DNA of 64,000 bases from Paludibacteraceae bacterium (GCA_024400115.1 JAKSNF010000005.1:30755-94754); one strand, 5' to 3'; positions 17,501 to 25,840 are shown, counted from the stretch's first letter. Notes: generated by a model not told the origin, from the letters alone. Numbers and translations are program-made.

Positions 17501-18547
17501 ATGGTTATTTTAGCAATCGAATCGAGTTGTGACGACACGTCTGCAGCCGTCATTAAAGACGGACTTCTGTACAGTAACGTGACAGCCTCCCAAAAGGTTC
17601 ATGAGGAGTTCGGAGGCGTTGTTCCTGAGTTGGCTTCCCGTGCTCACCAACTCAATATACTCCCCGTTGTTGATACCGCACTGAGTCGTGCAGGAGTGAA
17701 GAAAGAGGACCTCTCCGCTATCGCTTTCACGCGTGGACCGGGTCTGCTCGGTTCGTTGTTGGTTGGTACTTCGTTCGCTAAGGGACTGAGCCTGAGTTTG
17801 AATATCCCTCTCATTGAGGTTAACCACTTGCAAGGGCATATCATGGCGCATTTCGTAGAACCGGCACCCGAATATAAAGCGTCGATACCTTCTTTAAAAG
17901 ATGCGATTATCAAGCATCCTCAATTTCCTTTCCTTTGTTTGCTCGTCAGTGGCGGCAATAGTCAGATAGTGAAAGTGGAGGCATATAACAAGATGACCAT
18001 CATCGGTCAGACGATAGACGACGCTGCCGGTGAGGCGTTTGATAAGTGCGCTAAGGTGATGGGCTTACCTTACCCGGGAGGGCCGTGGATAGATAAGTTA
18101 GCCAAGGAGGGCGACCCTACGCGTTTCCCGTTTGCTAAACCCAATATTCCGGGTTATGACTACTCTTTCTCGGGACTAAAAACCAGTTTCCTCTATTTCT
18201 TGCGTGATAACCTCAAAACCAATCCCAATTTTATTGAGGAGAACAAAGCCGACCTCTGCGCCAGCTTGCAAGCAACGGTTATTGATATCCTAATGAAGAA
18301 ACTCAAGAAAGCCGCGCAGGATTTGAAGATTACGCAAGTGGCAGTTGCCGGAGGCGTGAGTGCTAATAGCGGATTAAGACAGGCTTTTATTGATTACGGC
18401 AAGCGTTATCATTGGGAAGTGTTTATTCCGCCCTTCTCGTTCACGACGGATAATGCGGCGATGATTTGTCAAGCCGGCTATTTCAAGTATTTAGACAAGG
18501 ATTTTTGTCCCATCGACCTCGTACCCTATGCCAAAACCTGCATCTAA
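17501..18547 (+). CDS. tsaD: tRNA threonylcarbamoyladenosine synthase subunit TsaD
   Basis: TsaD transfers the threonylcarbamoyl group to A37 of ANN-decoding tRNAs, together with TsaB and TsaE. The 348-aa protein shows LAIESSCDDTSAAVI at the N-terminus, the metal-binding histidines in HLQGHIMAH, LCLLVSGGNSQIV, and the C-terminal VAGGVSANSGLR. Length is normal. The start at 17501 gives MVILAIESSCDD, as in the family. Its end overlaps the exosortase-family start by 20 nt. Confidence 0.97.
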   Translation: MVILAIESSCDDTSAAVIKDGLLYSNVTASQKVHEEFGGVVPELASRAHQLNILPVVDTALSRAGVKKEDLSAIAFTRGPGLLGSLLVGTSFAKGLSLSLNIPLIEVNHLQGHIMAHFVEPAPEYKASIPSLKDAIIKHPQFPFLCLLVSGGNSQIVKVEAYNKMTIIGQTIDDAAGEAFDKCAKVMGLPYPGGPWIDKLAKEGDPTRFPFAKPNIPGYDYSFSGLKTSFLYFLRDNLKTNPNFIEENKADLCASLQATVIDILMKKLKKAAQDLKITQVAVAGGVSANSGLRQAFIDYGKRYHWEVFIPPFSFTTDNAAMICQAGYFKYLDKDFCPIDLVPYAKTCI

Positions 18548-19205
18548 TCCTTCAGCGAAGCGGTCTAACAGCAAGGACGGCTCCGGTCCCACCGGCGGTC
18601 CTACAGCGAAGCGGTCGGCGCGTTTAGCGCCCTACATCGACGTGGCTATCTTCATGGTCACGCTCTTCCTCGCCAATTGGTTTTGGAAGTGGATGATTCA
18701 TGGTGATGAGGCGGGCGTCGGAGCGGTGACGTGCTTTGGCTTGGATGTGACGGCTGTTTTTGATGCTTATGCGCGTCATATAGCGTCGGTTGTTTATGCG
18801 GTGGTGCATTATTTTCGGGACAGTCTGTATATGGTGAACGAAACCACAATGCGTTTCGTTGAAGGGGGCGGCACGCATATTGTTTGGTCGTGCACACCCC
18901 TCAAGCAGATGTTCATTTGGGTTTGCCTCATGCTCACCACCCCTAACTATAAACTTTTAACTTTCAACTCTAAGACTTCTCTACACTCTACACTCTCAAC
19001 TCTCAACTGGAATAAACTATGGTTTATTCCCCTCGGCTTGGTCTTTATTCACGTTGTCAATCTGGCACGAATCTGTGCTATTACGGCGTTTATGGAGTTT
19101 CATCCCGAGTGGTTTGAGTTGTTACACACCTATATCTTCAAGTACCTCTTCTATGGTCTAATGTTCCTTTTCTGGGTACTATATGTAGAGAAAGTTAGGA
19201 AGTAA
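18528..19205 (+). CDS. Exosortase/archaeosortase-family transpeptidase
   Basis: The 225-aa multi-pass membrane protein carries the three catalytic residues of the family in order: cysteine in VWSCTPLKQMF, arginine in VNLARICAIT and histidine in FHPEWFELLHTYIFKY. Exosortases cut and transfer C-terminally tagged proteins at the cell envelope. No PEP-CTERM-like substrate is visible nearby. Two regions are repeat-derived. Residues about 5-33 come from micro-hairpins (SAKRS, PTGGPTAKRS). Residues about 138-163 come from heptamers (NYKLLTFNSKTSLHSTLSTL). The catalytic core is intact despite both. A 23-codon relic of the same 3' end lies at 20492-20560, beyond the next gene. Confidence 0.85.
   Translation: MPKPASNPSAKRSNSKDGSGPTGGPTAKRSARLAPYIDVAIFMVTLFLANWFWKWMIHGDEAGVGAVTCFGLDVTAVFDAYARHIASVVYAVVHYFRDSLYMVNETTMRFVEGGGTHIVWSCTPLKQMFIWVCLMLTTPNYKLLTFNSKTSLHSTLSTLNWNKLWFIPLGLVFIHVVNLARICAITAFMEFHPEWFELLHTYIFKYLFYGLMFLFWVLYVEKVRK
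18549..18634. repeat. Micro-hairpin repeats at the exosortase 5' end
   Basis: Units CAG-C-GAA-G-CGGTC (twice), CCGGT-CCC-ACCGG followed by CGGTC, and GGCGC-GTTTA-GCGCC sit in tandem. They begin at the tsaD stop and form the N-terminal codons of the next protein. Confidence 0.8.
18943..19012. repeat. Heptamer repeat inside the exosortase gene
   Basis: TTAACTTTCAACTCTAAGAC and CTCTACACTCTACACTCTC units extend a loop between two membrane segments without breaking the frame. Confidence 0.8.
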
Positions 19206-19218
19206 AAAATCTAAAAAT

Positions 19219-19282
19219 ATAATATTTGGCGGTTATAATCGCTGAAAATTATAATATTTGGCGGTTATAATCGCTGAAAATT
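19219..19282. repeat. Two perfect 32-bp tandem repeats upstream of the ATPase gene
   Basis: ATAATATTTGGCGGTTATAA plus TCGCTGAAAATT occurs at 19219-19250 and again at 19251-19282 without mismatch. Each unit contains the near-palindrome GCGGTTATAATCGC. The pair ends about 20 nt before the promoter -33 box, a position suited to an operator. Confidence 0.85.
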
Positions 19283-19301
19283 GTGTTTTTGTCAGAAAAT
19301 A

Positions 19302-19333
19302 TTTGCATGTATCAAAAAAAAGTTGTACCTTTG
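19302..19333 (+). promoter_or_regulatory. Promoter for the AAA/DUF4143 ATPase
   Basis: TTTG (19302-19305), a 20-nt spacer and TACCTTTG (19326-19333). The start codon at 19350 follows so closely that the leader must be very short. Confidence 0.9.
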
Positions 19334-19349
19334 CAGAAAATTTTCGATT

Positions 19350-20471
19350 ATGATTCAACGTCAGTTACAATCTTTATTGCAAGAGAAGCTTCACCGAGGG
19401 AAGGCGATTATCCTCATTGGTGCTCGCCAAACGGGCAAGACAACCCTATTAAAGGAATTGGTACAAAATTCAGAATCCACGTTGTGGATAAACGCCGATG
19501 ATCTGGAGATGCGTAATTTAGTTCAAGGGCTTACAATAGCAAAGTTGCAAAGTCTGTTTGGGGCTTATAAGAATGTCGTTATTGATGAGGCGCAACGTAT
19601 TGAGAATGTGGGATTGCAATTGAAACTGATAACGGACAACATGCCTCATCTGCAATTACTCGTAACGGGAAGTTCCGCATTGGAGATTGCCAATACCATC
19701 AACGAGCCGCTTACCGGTCGCAAATATGAGTATAAACTCTATCCTCTTTCATTCAACGAATTGCAACAACACTTTGGCTTGATTAAGGAGCAAATGAATT
19801 TGCCTCTTCGTCTTGTTTATGGTTCTTATCCGGATGTAGTGTGCAATCCGGGGGAAGAGAAGGATATATTGTCTCAATTAGCAGATAGTTATTTGTATAA
19901 AGATGTGCTTCAATGGGAGCGTGTTAAGAAACCGGACAAATTGCTGAAATTGTTACAAGCTCTTGCCTATCAAATGGGAAGTGAGGTTAATTATACGGAA
20001 TTAGCTCAATTGGTAGGATTAGATAAGGAGACGATTGGCAATTATATAGCTCTTTTAGAGCAGGCGCAAGTTGTGTTTAGGTTGGGATCGTTTAGTCGTA
20101 ACCTCCGCAACGAATTGAAATTCGCGCGTAAGATATATTTTTACGATAATGGCATTCGGAATGCCCTTATTAGTAATTACTCAGATATTTCTATTCGTCA
20201 AGATATAGGGGCTTTGTGGGAAAACTACCTTGTGAGCGAACGAGTTAAATATAATCAATATAACTCGCGTTACGTAAATAAATATTTTTGGCGTACTGCG
20301 CAGATGCAAGAAATCGATTATTTAGAGGAGTCGGATGGTGTCTTATCTGCCTATGAATTCAAGTGGAATCCGAAGAAGTCGGCAAAGACGAATCTCACTT
20401 TCCGTCGCGCTTATCCTAATGTTCCCATCATAACCATCACGCGGGATAACTACATCGATTTTCTGCGATAG
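19350..20471 (+). CDS. AAA-type ATPase with DUF4143 domain
   Basis: The N-terminal ATPase domain has Walker A GARQTGKTT near residue 22, Walker B VVIDEAQRI, and a sensor region LLVTGSSALE. The C-terminal half is the DUF4143 domain (KIYFYDNGIRNALI and the AYEFKWNPKK segment). These ATPases are widespread in accessory regions; their role is not established. ATG at 19350 (MIQRQLQSLL) is chosen because the promoter lies just upstream and longer starts would precede it. The gene sits between the exosortase gene and a relic of that gene's 3' end, so it appears to have been inserted there. Confidence 0.9.
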   Translation: MIQRQLQSLLQEKLHRGKAIILIGARQTGKTTLLKELVQNSESTLWINADDLEMRNLVQGLTIAKLQSLFGAYKNVVIDEAQRIENVGLQLKLITDNMPHLQLLVTGSSALEIANTINEPLTGRKYEYKLYPLSFNELQQHFGLIKEQMNLPLRLVYGSYPDVVCNPGEEKDILSQLADSYLYKDVLQWERVKKPDKLLKLLQALAYQMGSEVNYTELAQLVGLDKETIGNYIALLEQAQVVFRLGSFSRNLRNELKFARKIYFYDNGIRNALISNYSDISIRQDIGALWENYLVSERVKYNQYNSRYVNKYFWRTAQMQEIDYLEESDGVLSAYEFKWNPKKSAKTNLTFRRAYPNVPIITITRDNYIDFLR

Positions 20472-20491
20472 TCTTTCCCCTCTCTACAATA

Positions 20492-20560
20492 GAGTTTCAT
20501 CTCTTCTACGGTCTCATGTTCCTCTTCTGGGTTCTTTACGTAGAAAAAGTGAGAAAATAG
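20492..20560 (+). pseudogene. Relic of the exosortase gene 3' end
   Basis: After GAGTTTCAT, the DNA translates as LFYGLMFLFWVLYVEKVRK and a stop. That is identical in protein sequence to the last 19 residues of the exosortase at 18528-19205, but many codons differ at the third base. About 40 nt present in the full gene are missing between the two parts. This looks like a second, diverged allele end left after recombination or insertion of the ATPase gene. Confidence 0.85.
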
Positions 20561-21190
20561 AAGATAAGTTGGTCATATAGTTTCTGCCGGTCCAAAATCG
20601 GGTTTTTATCGGGTTTTTGTTAAGCCCTGCGTGGAGGCTGCAAAACCCCTGCGAGAAGGGGTTAGGATTAGAGTGCGAATTTGTAAGAATTTGTGCGAAT
20701 TTCGCACAAATTCGCAAAGTCGCAGTCTATACGCAATGCTCTTATTAGCTGTAAACCAGCAAGTTACATTTTTTCTCCGAATTTTCGCGAACAGATTTCG
20801 TTTGTCCGTGAAACCTTCCGAGAACCCTCCCTGACCAACGCGGTAATCACGCCCAAATCACGCAGTAATCACGCGGAGAGGTAAGGGAACTAATAGTGCA
20901 CAAGCGGCTCCCGATTGCTCGGAAGCCCGCAGTTGCGGGACGACGTGAAGAGAGGAAAAAGAAATCTCCATATCTTTGCAATTTTATTGGTGTGTTCTAA
21001 ACACCGGTGCAAAGATACGGAGATTTTTGGGGTCGGGAAAAGACACGCAAATCGAGTCCAAGTTTACTTGAGCAACTCGATGCCGCTGTCTTTGGCTTTG
21101 TTGCGTAGCAATGAAGAAAAGACACGCTTTTGGGTACAAAAAAAAACGCTCCGATTGCTCGAAGCGGTTTGATTATTATGTAGCCTATAG
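20561..21190. repeat. Gene-free region rich in inverted repeats
   Basis: No protein gene is supported in these 630 nt. Structures seen include the hairpin AACCCC-TGCGAGA-AGGGGTT (about 20643-20663), a palindrome AATTTGTGCGA-ATT-TCGCACAAATT (about 20690-20715), repeated AATCACGC words near 20845-20875, and a large inverted repeat at 20962-21026. The right end, near 21155, has a GCTTCGAGC-type hairpin that may serve as a terminator for leftward transcription. Confidence 0.6.
20962..21026. repeat. 19-bp inverted repeat with internal hairpin
   Basis: The left arm (20962-20980) and right arm (21008-21026) are complementary over 19 bases with one mismatch. The 27-nt spacer contains a second hairpin, GGTGT-GTTCTAA-ACACC. 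Both arms hold the promoter-like word TATCTTTG, pointing inward from each side. It could be a miniature transposable element or a cruciform regulatory site. Confidence 0.75.
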
Positions 21191-21331
21191 TTAGTCGGCG
21201 GTGACGTTGTCACCAGTATTGGCTACCTGCAGATATAAGCCAACGGGACCGGAACTTGCAGCCTGCAACTGCGTCATCTTACTTACTACTTTGATTTCCT
21301 CACATAGAGGAGCGAAATATTGATGTTTCAT
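21191..21331 (-). CDS. Small hypothetical protein (46 aa)
   Basis: ATG at 21331 opens a 46-codon frame (MKHQYFAPLCEEIKVVSKMT at the N-terminus, ending GDNVTAD) with ordinary codon use and a clean stop. It lies downstream of the glycine-rich secreted protein on the same strand, after a G/C-rich hairpin. No family is recognised. The frame is short, so it could be chance, but the composition looks coding. Confidence 0.5.
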   Translation of the reverse strand: MKHQYFAPLCEEIKVVSKMTQLQAASSGPVGLYLQVANTGDNVTAD

Positions 21332-21346
21332 AATTGCTAATTTATT

Positions 21347-21387
21347 AGCCCCCTCCCAGCCTCCCCCCGAAGGGGAGGAGAAGGGGA
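21347..21387. repeat. CCTCCCCC-GAA-GGGGAGG hairpin repeat
   Basis: This C-rich/G-rich hairpin resembles dispersed spacer repeats seen in many Bacteroidota. A close relative lies at 63785-63822. It may terminate transcription from the upstream minus-strand gene. Confidence 0.65.
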
Positions 21388-21399
21388 ATAGTTTGTTAA

Positions 21400-22800
21400 T
21401 TATTGAATTTCTACACCTTGGGCGTTATACATTTTGTTATCGCGAACAATACGGAACTGACCATTCTTAACCACTTTCATTGCTGATTTGTGATTTGTGA
21501 TTGCTGATTGTCCAAGGTCTGTTGGGTTCTTGCTTGGAATGCTAATGCAACGGAGAGGAGCAGAGTGAGGTTGTTCCGTGGTGGGCACTTCGGTCATGTC
21601 AAAATATGCACGGCAAGCAGGAACGGTAACGGTGTGACCTGCTCCAATTACATTAACTGTGTTATTGGCAAGAGCAGCGTATGCATGTTCAGCATCGTAA
21701 ACAATCGTCTTTCTTGCAAATGAACCATACAGACCATTTTCGTAGCCGGCTGAGATTTCTTCAGGAGTAGTGGCATTGTGTTCGATAGTAACCGTCTCAT
21801 CCGTTGCGTGGAAGATATAGGGTTTACCTGCCTCGAGGTTAACCACCGGTTCGATATAGAGTTTTAAGTCAGTAGGATCTGAAGCATCGTAGTAGTTCAC
21901 CTTGTAGAAGTCTGCACCCTCAAAAGAGGTGGCTGCGTAAGGCAGACAAACGGTAGCCCATTGATCTACGCTCGTCGTGCGAGTATAAGGAGTAGCCAAG
22001 CCCTCAATCTTTGCATACCGTTTTCCATTAAGGGAGCTACCCAAATTTGTTGCAGAAGAATGATTGATAACTTCCGTTGGATTTGCTGCTGCGCCAGCCT
22101 CCAGCACATACGCGTCGGAGATATAGATGTCGAAGCCGGAACCACCTATTCCGCCACCGATACCGGCAGCCATGTCTCCACCATTTGCCGTAACCACACC
22201 ACCATTGATGGTAATGTTAGAGCCGTCTTTCGTCATTCCGCCACCAATACCAGCAGCACTATCTCCACCATTTGCCGTAACTTCACCGCCATTGATGGTG
22301 ATGTTAGAGCCAGAACCAACTTGTCCGCCACCGATACCGGCAGCATAGGTTCCACCTTTTGCCGTAACCTTACCACCATTGATGGTGATATTATTGCCAG
22401 GTTGATTATCTCCACCACCGATACCGGCAGCAATTGAAGCACCATTAGCAATCAGTTGACCCATCGTCTCAGGATTGGTAGATTGTGCATAGATAGTGAG
22501 GGAGTTTGTGCCCGTTACATTGATACCGGCTTGCCCCCAATTACTTCCCGTTGCGGTGAGTTTAGCCCCATCGCAGAGGATAAGATGAACATCACCTTGA
22601 CAAATGAGCGTACCCGTTTGCACATCTGCGCCATAAACCACATACCAACCACCACTCAGAGTAGTAGAAGCATTGGTGATTTCAGTCACACCATTAGCGG
22701 TTTTGAGTTGACCATTGGCATCAATGTATGGTACATTGTCGATTGCCCACAGTCCTGCGCTCAGCGTCAGGGCTGCAAATAAAGAAAAAATCTTTCTCAT
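21400..22800 (-). CDS. Secreted glycine-rich beta-helix repeat protein
   Basis: The 466-aa protein has a signal peptide (KIFSLFAALTLSAGLWA). Residues about 118-240 are tandem 29-residue repeats of the form AAGIGGG-x6-NITINGG-x-VTA-x-GGxx, which suits a parallel beta-helix. A later region (about 260-420) looks like a beta-sandwich. The C-terminal tail MKVVKNGQFRIVRDNKMYN plus AQGVEIQ follows the same pattern as tails of the C10 and M6 proteases, so it is probably exported by the same route. The promoter at 22976-23007 leaves a long leader of about 165 nt containing a C-tract. Function is unknown; a surface adhesin or matrix protein would fit. Confidence 0.8.
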   Translation of the reverse strand: MRKIFSLFAALTLSAGLWAIDNVPYIDANGQLKTANGVTEITNASTTLSGGWYVVYGADVQTGTLICQGDVHLILCDGAKLTATGSNWGQAGINVTGTNSLTIYAQSTNPETMGQLIANGASIAAGIGGGDNQPGNNITINGGKVTAKGGTYAAGIGGGQVGSGSNITINGGEVTANGGDSAAGIGGGMTKDGSNITINGGVVTANGGDMAAGIGGGIGGSGFDIYISDAYVLEAGAAANPTEVINHSSATNLGSSLNGKRYAKIEGLATPYTRTTSVDQWATVCLPYAATSFEGADFYKVNYYDASDPTDLKLYIEPVVNLEAGKPYIFHATDETVTIEHNATTPEEISAGYENGLYGSFARKTIVYDAEHAYAALANNTVNVIGAGHTVTVPACRAYFDMTEVPTTEQPHSAPLRCISIPSKNPTDLGQSAITNHKSAMKVVKNGQFRIVRDNKMYNAQGVEIQ

Positions 22801-22975
22801 AAGTTTAAAATTTAATTGTTAATAATTATTGTTAGTTGTTTTTGTATGTTAAATATACAGTTTATTTGTAACTTACTATATATCAATAATTTACCCCCCC
22901 CCAGTTAGCCTGAGGGAGGGCAAATTATGCCTATTTTTTATATTCTCGCAACCACATCTGTCACGAATTCGAGTG

Positions 22976-23007
22976 CAAAATTACAACTTTTTTTTGATAT
23001 AACCAAA
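22976..23007 (-). promoter_or_regulatory. Promoter for the glycine-rich secreted protein
   Basis: Minus strand: TTTG (23007-23004), a 20-nt spacer and TAATTTTG (22983-22976). The leader down to the start at 22800 is long and includes a run of ten C on the plus strand near 22895, within a GGGAGG/CCCCCC-type hairpin. Confidence 0.85.
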
Positions 23008-23062
23008 TTTATTTGTATTTATTTTGCAAATTCAATGTCGGACGCCTGCATTATGATAGGTC

Positions 23063-23875
23063 TTAAGAATGTTTAGCAAAATATTCTATTGTGGAAATAA
23101 TAGGCTTGAGTTGCTTTTGCAGTTCTTTATCACTCGTTGCATTCGCATACAAGTGCAAGGCCTCTACACGAAAAGGATATATCGGATGATGCTCTCCAAT
23201 GCAAAGACCTTCCTTAATATATAATTCCGTTAAATCGTGATTTGTTTGCAAGAATGAGGGTAAATCAAACTGCTCCACTACTCCTCCGGACATTGATTTT
23301 GCCATTGCCGACATCGCCATCTCTTCACTCCCACAAGCCAGAAGACCATACCGATCCGCCTCTAACTCGCATAGTAAATCATACAAGTGCATTGTATGCG
23401 TCGTATTAACAGAAAGGATCTCCTTCAGTTTGTCACAGTAGATATCGTATAAACAACGTAATTCTGCATCATGATTGATAATGTGTCCTATTTCATGACC
23501 AATAAGCCATTTTAGTTCATCATCAATAAGGTGTGTACAACCGGCATAGATTTCCACTATAGAGGGTTGTGATTTTTGAGGTGAATAAAAAGAAGCCCCC
23601 CCAATATAAGAAGCATTGTATAATAGAAAATCAATAGGTAGATTATAGTTCAAAGTGCGTTGCACTTCTTGGCACAAAGCATATAATTTAGGATGTAGTT
23701 GGGGAGTTATAGTTAAACATTCCCCCTTATCCTTTAGATATTGTAGATGGCATTTGGTACAAGCAGTTTGAAATAATGGCTCGTCCAATTGCAAGCCGAA
23801 GGATTGAGGAACAAAAGAGAATACCTCTTGGAGATGTTTTGCAGCGGTTAAACGCTGACGAATAGCTATCTTCAT
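23063..23875 (-). CDS. M48-like zinc metallopeptidase
   Basis: The zinc motif HEIGH lies in LIGHEIGHIINHDAE (about residue 123), and the third ligand is probably the glutamate in CELEADRYG (about 170). This is the layout of M48 peptidases. No membrane segment is evident, unlike HtpX. The N-terminus contains a CTKCHLQYLKDKGEC stretch with three cysteines. It lies 10 nt downstream of the agmatine-deiminase-family gene and is probably co-transcribed. Substrate unknown. Confidence 0.8.
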   Translation of the reverse strand: MKIAIRQRLTAAKHLQEVFSFVPQSFGLQLDEPLFQTACTKCHLQYLKDKGECLTITPQLHPKLYALCQEVQRTLNYNLPIDFLLYNASYIGGASFYSPQKSQPSIVEIYAGCTHLIDDELKWLIGHEIGHIINHDAELRCLYDIYCDKLKEILSVNTTHTMHLYDLLCELEADRYGLLACGSEEMAMSAMAKSMSGGVVEQFDLPSFLQTNHDLTELYIKEGLCIGEHHPIYPFRVEALHLYANATSDKELQKQLKPIISTIEYFAKHS

Positions 23876-23885
23876 AATCGTAAAT

Positions 23886-24728
23886 TTAGTTGTTATAATA
23901 TTCCCATGTTACACAATGCAATGCGCCGCCCTGGCGTACTAATGGTTCTGCGTAAATAGGGATAATCGGTTCTGTAAAAATAGTTTGAAATGTCTCGATA
24001 GCAGCACGATCGCTGTCGCTATCAAAATGTTCTGACAAGCAAGGAAGCAGAACGGCCCCCAGTACTTGCAAATAATTGAGGTAGCACCACGAATCTTTGT
24101 GTGGTTTGCCGCCATAATCCAACTCAATCACCTCAAAATGCGGTTCAAGGAGGTGGAGCAAACGTTTGCGGAAAGCTTGGTCTCCCGTTTCGTGGAGTTG
24201 TCCGTAATTATTAAGGAGTAGTTTATTGTCTCCTAAATAGGCGACCATTCCGTCGGCATGACCATAAGGTTCAGACATATCCCATGGCAATAGGATGAGG
24301 TGCTTATTCCAAAATCCTTGTTCAAGAGACCTAAGAATAGTCGTTTGGTAATATCCGGCATTCTCAGTGAGGACTTTATCGGTCATAATTACATGATTAT
24401 CGCAAAGAACATAATTTCCCCCATCCATAATAAGGTTCGGCCAATGGGTTACCACATTATGCCAACCGAGACAGAGCGTTTCTGTATCTACAATCGTTGA
24501 AAGATAGGTTTTGCTATCGCGCAAATAATCGGGATAATAGCGGTAGCGCGTGTATCGAGGCTGATGTCGGTCGAGTAACAACGGCATATAGTCTCGACAC
24601 CAAATGTTGTTTGTTGGAATTTCTTTGTGCGGTATGCCCAGCGAATCCAATGCCGAAAAGATTTGTTCTGCCACCACTCGGGTGGTTGTTTGCTCTCGTA
24701 AAGAGGTTGATGTAAAAATAGTTACCAT
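23886..24728 (-). CDS. Agmatine deiminase / peptidyl-arginine deiminase family protein
   Basis: The guanidine-modifying fold is shown by WCRDYMP (about residue 43), MDGGNYV, GHADGMVAYLG and the catalytic cysteine in GGALHCVTWEY near the C-terminus. Agmatine deiminases convert agmatine to N-carbamoylputrescine in polyamine synthesis. At 280 aa this protein is shorter than typical AguA (about 340-370 aa), but all core motifs are present. Substrate assignment is therefore at family level only. Confidence 0.85.
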   Translation of the reverse strand: MVTIFTSTSLREQTTTRVVAEQIFSALDSLGIPHKEIPTNNIWCRDYMPLLLDRHQPRYTRYRYYPDYLRDSKTYLSTIVDTETLCLGWHNVVTHWPNLIMDGGNYVLCDNHVIMTDKVLTENAGYYQTTILRSLEQGFWNKHLILLPWDMSEPYGHADGMVAYLGDNKLLLNNYGQLHETGDQAFRKRLLHLLEPHFEVIELDYGGKPHKDSWCYLNYLQVLGAVLLPCLSEHFDSDSDRAAIETFQTIFTEPIIPIYAEPLVRQGGALHCVTWEYYNN

Positions 24729-24824
24729 AAAAATAAGATTTTAACTTTGACGATGCAAAGGTCAATCTTTTTTGGCAAACAAACAAATCAAAAACGTTAA
24801 ATAGTGTTAAAAGTGAAGAAAAAG

Positions 24825-25409
24825 TTATTCCACCGTAGGCTTATAATATACACGTTTTAAGTCCATGACGGGTATGCCATTTTTTTTATAAGTTATTTGT
24901 AAATCTTGATAATTATTATCATTATCTTTGACTCTATCGGTTCGGAATCGAAGTTTTTCATCATTGGCATTCTCGTTTATGCCTACTCTATGTGTTTCTA
25001 TGACTCCAATATTCCGACATTGTTCTATGTGCGTTAGCATGGGCATTTCCTGCTGATTAAACACCTCCATTAAGCAACGCATAGGACCGTAAATCATTTC
25101 GGTATTGTTTTTCTTGAGGCTACGAACCAACACGCCGCCAAATTGGATAAGGTCTTTCCCCTCATTTTTTGTTTGGAATGCGATATCAAATCCTGAATAA
25201 TGTACAAAAAACTGCTCCGCAGCGCAATCGCGAGGATACACATTAGCGTCTTGATGCCCTTTGCAATATAGGTAAACTTCTATTTCTTCTAATGTATATT
25301 GGTTGTTATTTACTTTGATTGCGTGATTATTTATCAGATACTCAGCAAACTCTTTAATTTTATCAGGATTTGGCATTGTGAAGAAATCCTTAAAACCTTT
25401 TTTTTCCAT
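24825..25409 (-). CDS. Conserved hypothetical protein (194 aa)
   Basis: The protein begins MEKKGFKDFFTMPNPDKIKE and contains EEIEVYLYCKGHQDANVYP, HYSGFDIAF and FGGVLVRSL. The order EVYLY...H...GVLVRSL...YGPMR is faintly like methylpurine-DNA glycosylases, but the match is too weak for a function call. No signal peptide or membrane segment is seen. The gene stands alone between two minus-strand genes. Confidence 0.6.
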   Translation of the reverse strand: MEKKGFKDFFTMPNPDKIKEFAEYLINNHAIKVNNNQYTLEEIEVYLYCKGHQDANVYPRDCAAEQFFVHYSGFDIAFQTKNEGKDLIQFGGVLVRSLKKNNTEMIYGPMRCLMEVFNQQEMPMLTHIEQCRNIGVIETHRVGINENANDEKLRFRTDRVKDNDNNYQDLQITYKKNGIPVMDLKRVYYKPTVE

Positions 25410-25501
25410 AGTATTTTTAATTATAATGCAACATCATCCGAATGGCGGCATCAAGCATTAACTGCTGATCAAAAGCCAATGTGGGTGTTTTCGCTTGGAA
25501 T

Positions 25502-25777
25502 TTATACCGTCACAGTCCCTAGGACTACGCATACTATTCCGATAGTGGCAATTAGGGTGAGTATTCCGAGTATTACACCGAGACACCCCCATTTGCGTTC
25601 ACCATCTGGAAGTCGGTCACTGAGCAGCGCGAAGAGCAAACCGATGAATGGCGTAAATACTAGGCTAAGGAAGAACGTCCATCCAAAGCCGATTTTCCTA
25701 CGGACGCCTATCAGCCCAACGAGTGCCGCTATCAGCGATCCTGTGCAACAAGCAAATATGATTAATAAGAGTGACAT
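25502..25777 (-). CDS. Small membrane protein (91 aa)
   Basis: Starting from ATG at 25777 (MSLLLIIFACCTGSLIAALV), the protein has three hydrophobic segments and a short basic loop (SDRLPDGERKWGC). The start is set by the promoter at 25805-25836, since longer starts would overlap the promoter itself. No family is recognised. Confidence 0.65.
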   Translation of the reverse strand: MSLLLIIFACCTGSLIAALVGLIGVRRKIGFGWTFFLSLVFTPFIGLLFALLSDRLPDGERKWGCLGVILGILTLIATIGIVCVVLGTVTV

Positions 25778-25804
25778 GGTTATTTTCTTTTGCAGTTTTG
25801 ACTG

Positions 25805-25836
25805 CAAAGATAATATATTTTTTTGACATATGCAAA
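25805..25836 (-). promoter_or_regulatory. Promoter for the small membrane protein
   Basis: Minus strand: TTTG (25836-25833), a 20-nt spacer and TATCTTTG (25812-25805). It directly follows a terminator hairpin, so this is a terminator-promoter pair. Confidence 0.85.
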
Positions 25837-25840
25837 TAAT

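Noticed and set aside
18528..19205. PEP-CTERM/exosortase surface system
   Set aside because: No protein in the window has a C-terminal tripartite motif with a membrane helix and basic tail; the shared tails of the secreted proteins are not of that type.
22110..22440. Regular repeats that could be a CRISPR array
   Set aside because: The period is 87 bp, the frame is open throughout and the repeat encodes a 29-residue GIGGG/ITINGG unit; there are no spacers or cas genes.
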